Source: Copromyces sp. CBS 386.78 (Eukaryota > Ascomycota > Sordariomycetes > Sordariales > Sordariaceae). From it: a stretch of 64,000 bases of DNA. A program made the translations under genes and the position numbers. Positions 58,301 to 64,000 of this stretch are shown here, in pieces. The notes under the pieces are model-generated. The model saw only the letters and a list, made by a program, of their open reading frames with translations, had not been told where the DNA came from and ran no database searches. The DNA is taken from the NCBI GenBank assembly GCA_030685235.1, contig MU839231.1:37738-101737 (forward strand), read 5' to 3'. Numbering within the stretch: the first letter of the stretch is position 1; each line of letters starts with the position of its first letter.

Positions 58301-61300
58301 ACGGAAATAAGGATAGTGAATATACTAGCTATCCTTCTATTTTATAGTATATTTAACGTAATTAGTATAAAAAATATTATATAGCCGTTAGGCTATAAAG
58401 TCGGTTTTGCTTTAGGGATAAAGGGTAGGGAATGCCTAGGATAATAATAGTTATAATTAATTAAATTCGCTAATAGGGGTAGGCTTAGCGAATAGTAATA
58501 TTTATATAAAATTGCGGATTTAGCCCTGCCTATTAAGACTTAATAAATATAGTAGTTAATTTGGCTCTAATTCTATTTTTGCCTTTAGCGTTAGCGGAAA
58601 AGATAATAGGTCGGGAGTAGAAGATAAAAGGTCGGGATTAGAAGCCGGAGCCTAGGTTAGAGTAAAATATAGAGGAGGTTCGGGATTATAAATAGGATTG
58701 AAATTAATATATTGAAGAGGTAGTTATTCGGCTCGTTATTATCTATATCTTTAATTATTTAATTAGTTAATAAATTAATTTAATTACATTTAATTAGCTA
58801 TAAGATTTGGTATAGCGGTAACTTCTTTATTATTTTTATTATCTTTATTAACTTCGTTATCCTTATTAATTTTAATATTTCTTTTAAGAATTTAGGTAGG
58901 GATATAATTAAAAATATTACTATCCTTTAGGAATTGAAAAAGGTAGGAATTATTAATAATAATATTATAATAATCCGGATAATTATTTTTTAAGTAATTT
59001 AATTAAATTTAAATATTCTACTTATTAATATAATAGTTTCGACAAAATTATCGTTATATTTATTCCTAGTTATTCGTATTTTAAGGATAGAGTACGATAA
59101 TATTTAATTCTTTTAGTAAAAGGGGTAGACAGGTATAAATTATATTAATATTTCGAAGAACATTAATAATATAGCTATAGTACCGATATTAAACTCTATA
59201 GATAAGGTAGACGTTAATATATATATAAATTCGAATAATTAATTGCTTTTTAATTAATATAAGGGTAAATAAACCTATATTAATATTACCGAAATTTATA
59301 AAATTTTCGGCGGAATAAAAGGGTATATTGCCAAGCCTTTCCTTTTTTTTTTTGTAGGCGTAATATTTGTATATACTGCGTTTAATCTGCAAGTTTAACT
59401 AGCGTTTATAATATAGATTGTATTCCTCCTATTTAATATTGAATATAATATTATTAAATATATTTATATAGACTTCGTTTCGTTTAAGGATTACTTTATT
59501 TCTAAAATATAAATTATAATTAAGAGTAAGGGGTAGATGCTATTACTAAAAAGGGGGATTAAAATAAAATATATATTTTTAGTCTATTGGATCTTCTAAT
59601 TCTAATTGAGGGATAATAAATTAGGGCTACGTTATATCCGGGGTAGGCGTAGCGGGCGTAAGCGTCCTAGGAACGCCGGTAAGAGGACTACGAAGATATA
59701 ACGGTATTAACGATAGTAGGGAAGAAAAAGGAAACGTCGATAAGATATAAGGAGACGAAAGACTATATTAATTATAATTATTATTGCTATTATCCTTATT
59801 TTAAAGATACTTTAAATACCGAACTATTTTATAATTATTAATATCTATAAATTCGCTATAACGTTATCTTTTTTCGTACTATTTATAAAACGCCTATTTT
59901 ATAAACTATTAATATACTTTTATAACGATAATTAAGAAAAGGGTTAAATAACCTACTAAAATTTTTATTGGGTTTAAAATTAGGATTTATATAATAAATA
60001 TAAAACCGAATAAAGTTTGGGTTTCGATAATAAATATCCTTTAGCCGAATAATATTATATTCGTCGTATTCGAATTAAGCCGGACTAGAATTAAAATTAT
60101 AATTTTAATTATTTTAATAGCTTTAGCTAAGCTATTTAATATTAATATATTAAAGGATAATTAAGCCGGATTACGTAATATACGTAAAGATAATATAAGT
60201 AAAACTTCTTTATTATAGCGCCAGCGAATATAATAGTCCTTAGGAATAATTTTACAAATTTATCGAACTTCCGCCGTAAGGGGTAAATCTTATAAATCTA
60301 TACTTCCTTTAAAATACGAAGGCCCTAGTATTCGTATACTTATTATATATTATACTATTATACATATATAATTATTGATAATAATATTCTATATTAGCCG
60401 CTAAAGTGGAATAAAGGATATAAGGGTTAAAGATTATAAATAATATATTGTAAGCGCTATAAATAATATTATAGGAATTCTTTAAAAAGGATTAGGAACC
60501 AGCGCCGGTATAATAAGTATATTAAATATAGAAGCGGCCGGATTTATTATAGCTTTACAATTATAAATAAAATTTATGGCCCTAAATAAATTAGTTTTAT
60601 TCTTCGCCTAAATATTGTAATATCAAAAGTACTATTAGATTATTTTATTTAAATTCTACTTATTAATAAATTTAATTAAGGGTAAATATCTTTTATAGGC
60701 CTTATATTACTTTATAGCCTCTTCTTTATTATTATTTTAAAAACCCTATCCGGAAGGAGGAAATTATATTAACGGGGGAGGCTTAAAATTAAATAGAATA
60801 ATAGAAACTATATTTTATAATATATATACTACGCGAAATCTATTTAGAGAAGAATTAATATAATTATAACATTAAATATAATGAAAAAAAGAAGAACGAA
60901 TAATAAGGTTAAACTAATTAAAAGTATTAAAGTAGGCTAGTATTAATTGCTTTAAAAGTAAGTTAATTATTAAAAGTAATATCGATTAAGGGTAATTACT
61001 TATATATAAATAAAGGCGGGTATATGTAATCGATTATCGCAAGTAAATTAGTATTATTTACTTTAAAAATACGTTAAATAATAAAAATAATTAATTAATT
61101 ATTGTATAAATAGCCGATATAAGGGCCGTTAAAATTTAATCCGTATATAGCGGCTATATAATTAATTGTAATAATTATTTAATTTAGTTAATAAATATTA
61201 TTGAAAAAAGTAGTATTTAATAGTATAGAATCGAAGTCAATTATATAGAAGCGAAAGCGGGTAATTATAATCGCGATATATAATTTTATAGGTTATAGTA

Positions 61301-61320
61301 AGGATAGGGTAAAGTTATAA
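55305..61320. other. RIP-degraded AT-rich block, no intact gene
   Basis: Continuation of the element interrupted by the Gypsy insertion and further unassigned remnants. Frames are broken by RIP-type stops. I recognise no domain here. Confidence 0.65.
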
Positions 61321-61465
61321 AGACCCGGGGGATATTCCCGGGGACTCCTATACGTAAAGGGGGTTATAAAGGGGGTTGTAAAAGACTTAGGGGATACTCC
61401 TAGGGACCCCCGTATGTAAAGGGGGTTATAAGACCCGGGGGATACTTTTGGGGACCCCCGCGCAT
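61321..61465. repeat. GC-rich direct repeats inside the AT block
   Basis: Three units start at 61321, 61383 and 61431 with the form AGACCCGGGGGATACTCC then GGGACCCCCGTATGTAAAGG. Each unit can fold on itself (CCCGGGG, CCTAGG). The base composition stands out from the surroundings. Confidence 0.7.
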
Positions 61466-62149
61466 CTACCGACGCGAATATAGGCTATAACTAATAATAG
61501 GAATAGATTGCGTATATAGGCTGAAAAAGTTCTAACTAATAATAGGAACGGATTATTTAATTTATAGACATAATAATAGTACGAAGAACTTACAGGGGTA
61601 TAGGCCCATTATAGAGAAGCTACGCTATACTCGCTCACTTCGTATAAACACTTCATTCTCTAGACCATAACAGCTGCGCTTCAAATATTTAAATTGTCGT
61701 AATTTCTTTCATTTTACGTATAAAATCCGTTCTATATATATTATAAAAACGTTTAACGATTCTACCCCTAATATATCTTACGTCTTTATTATTATTACTT
61801 TTTTATTCTTTATTTCTTCCCTGTTTATACCTTCTATACTATTTTCACTACTAAATCCTATTAATTTGTAGGGTTTTAGAGTTATTACCCTTTTAAGCCA
61901 TTTATATATTAGTATTTAAATTTCCCGAATATTTAATTCACAGACTTTTCATTCTATAGATTCTATAAGTAGTCTATAAAATTCCCTTAATTATTAGAAT
62001 TCTAATAGTTCTACTAATTATTCCGACTCCTAGAATTCTAATAATTTTAAAAATAGTTCGCTAAATCCCAAAATTTTAGTAAATTCTAGCAGAAATTCCC
62101 CTAATATTCTTTCCGCAAATCTTCCGGCTATCTTATTAAATTTAGCTTT

Positions 62150-63905
62150 TCGTTATTAAAATATTTATTTAATAATAATTAGTATAAATAATTTATTTAT
62201 TAGAGTTAATAGTATTACTAAGCTTTATAGTGTAGATAATTAGGTGCGTTAGAAGAGGGATATTTCGGATTATATTTATATAATTGGCGAGGGCGAATTT
62301 TTCGAATTAAATATTCAATTTAAGAAGGCTAACGGTAAAGTTAATATAATATTTTAAACCCGGTAGCAAGTATAGTACAAACTCCAATCCAAATACATTA
62401 TTGTTATCGCCTATTATTATTATTCTATAAGCTATAAATTTATTAAAGCCCCCGACGAATTAATTAAAAGGCCTAAAATTATTAAATAAGTATTTAATAT
62501 CTTTTAAAAGCGTTTTAACCTTAAAGGATCTACTAATTTTATTCGCTTTTATTATAAGTTTTAGAACTTTACGCTTTCTGATTATACTAATATATACGAT
62601 TATACTAATTAATTCCGCTAGTTAGCCAACGATTTATTAACGTTAAATAAGATTTACGCAATTTTAACGCTATTATTTAATTATAAATTCTTTTAAGGAT
62701 TCGGCGAGAAATATAGCCTTTTTATTACGGTTTACTTATAAAACTATAATTTACTTCCGGTCCGCGGGGTTATTAGTAATTAAATTTCTCCGGCGGTTCA
62801 TTTTAATAATATAATTAAAGTAATTATCCGTACCGAAGAATAATAGAAATTTAATTAAAAAGAAAAAATATTGTACGTAATTAAAGCTATTGTAATTAAA
62901 ACTATTAAGAAGAAGAAGATTAAAACTTTCGCCTAGCTTCTTTATTCGGTATATAAGATCTTATTCTATAGTGACGAATAGTACTATAAATAATACTTTG
63001 AATTTAATTAAAATGAAATTAGAAAGTATATATTATAATAACTTTCTAACGAAACTATTTAATAAATTAATAGTAAATATAAGAATTTTAGTTAATTTAT
63101 TAATAAATTTATAACGATATTAGGCTATTATAGGGTAGAGGATCCGGTAAGCGAAACTAACGAAGAACGTTTACGTAAGCGCTAATATTAGGATTAGGAA
63201 ATTCTTTATCCGGCGATTTTTAATTAGCCTAAATACGTTAATCCTATTTCTCCTTTTAAATCGTTAGATATAACGGTCTTAAAACACTTTACTATTATTC
63301 CCCTAACCTATTTTATTTTAGGTAATTTAATTATTATATTAATTATAAAATATAAATTTAGTGTTTTCTTTAATAACTTTCGGTATTTATTCGCTTTAAA
63401 TATAGGTATTATATATTATTTAATATATATTAATAAGTGGTTTATATTTTTACGACCTTATAATAGCCCCCCGATTCTTAGTATCGGGAATATTATAGTT
63501 ATTCCTAGCAGTATTAGCACTTTTAAAGTACCTACCATTATTAATAGTAAATAGGGCTACTTACTATTAGAAAATATTTATTATATTTTTAAAGCCATTT
63601 ATAACTTTATTTCTATTTTAGCCTTCTAAAAGAAGGGCTTTAACTTTATTATTTCAAAGGAAGGTCGGTTTTATAGTATATCTAATAATAAAATTAAATT
63701 TACTAATATAGAATCTAGCAGCCTCTATTATTTTGATTAACCTACGTCTACCCTCCTTCTAAACATTCGGCGCACCCTTATTACTTATTATATATCCAAT
63801 AAATATTTATAAATATAGTATAATTAATTTATTTACTTCGGCGAACGTAATATTAAAGAGCTTTAGAAAATGTTAACCAATATCGTACTAATTAAGACCG
63901 CTTAT
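62150..63905 (+). pseudogene. RIP-mutated Copia-like gag and protease/pre-integrase remnant
   Basis: About 62520-62790 reads as a Copia-type gag (LANDLLTLNKIYAI, FGEKYSLFITVYL). About 63360-63800 reads as a retropepsin and GAG-pre-integrase region (NKWFIFLRPYNSPPILSIGN, GYLLLENIYYIFKA). It is interrupted by TAA/TAG stops. The 5' end and any LTR were not located with confidence; a GC-richer segment near 61570-61680 could be LTR DNA. Confidence 0.6.
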
Positions 63906-63916
63906 ATATAAAATAG

Positions 63917-64000
63917 TGTTTCCTTGGGCGGAGCTGGATTATGCCCACGGAAGACAGTGAAACACCATTTTGCCCAAGCTTGGAGATTTTATATTTATTT
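63917..64000. other. Abrupt switch to non-RIP sequence with a hairpin
   Basis: At 63917 the AT-rich RIP sequence ends sharply. The next 50 bp start GTGTTTCCTTGGGC and end GCCCACGGAAGACAGTGAAA-CAC, an imperfect inverted repeat. This may be the end of another element or the edge of a gene region beyond the window. Confidence 0.45.

Noticed and set aside
57305..59392. ORFs at 57305-57514 and 59189-59392
   Set aside because: Isolated open stretches in AT-rich RIP DNA with no family support.

Overview
The window looks like a chromosome segment of a filamentous ascomycete, probably a RIP-competent Pezizomycotina and possibly a Sordariomycete. Two long AT-rich blocks (about 3.9-16.2 kb and 39.5-63.9 kb) are full of TpA and nearly lack CpA while keeping CpG. 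That is the signature of repeat-induced point mutation (RIP) acting on transposons. Between and beside them lie GC-normal islands (about 1.0-3.8 kb and 16.2-39.3 kb) with short introns of fungal type (GTACGC/GTTAGT donors, CTGAC branch sites, YAG acceptors). No rRNA, tRNA or CRISPR array was seen.

The main content of the islands is a divergent cysteine-rich gene family that I do not recognise. It occurs as subfamily A on the + strand (A1 1933-3061, A2 16380-16922, A3 18942-20063, A4 20839-21413, A5 about 36041-37080) and subfamily B on the - strand (B1 22758-23839, B2 about 24150-24530, B3 24764-25243, B4 25455-26493). A variable N-terminal half, often rich in Q/H/P/N, leads to a cysteine motif. 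An in-frame TAG codon then sits at the same alignment position in all nine copies. The frame continues into a second conserved Cys/His domain (C-x2-[C/H], then TC-x2-C and C-x2-C in the members that keep the whole domain). In seven copies the TAG lies in the loop of a clear potential hairpin, and in two more in a weaker one; the stems differ in sequence but still pair. I infer that the UAG is decoded. The best hypothesis is A-to-I editing of UAG to UIG (read as Trp), which is known in Sordariomycete sexual development. Readthrough is the alternative. This is the candidate undescribed system.

Mobile elements: two copies of a 357-bp MITE with 3-bp TAA duplications (one lies in exon 1 of B1); a 1.85-kb non-autonomous hAT-like element with a perfect 8-bp duplication (30697-32549); a probable non-autonomous element at 17042-17881; a complete RIP-mutated Ty3/Gypsy chromovirus with 242-bp LTRs and a 5-bp duplication (47916-55299); and a Copia-like remnant (62.1-63.9 kb). 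A 3.8-kb cassette with long inverted arms (470-4231) encloses A1.

The right part of the GC island (about 32.5-39.3 kb) is a patchwork of degenerate gene pieces: repeated fragments of a minus-strand family called D here, a chimeric A5, and two frame-disrupted genes. The rest of the AT blocks holds tandem repeats and unassignable remnants. All frames were read by eye, so exon limits and weak genes are provisional.
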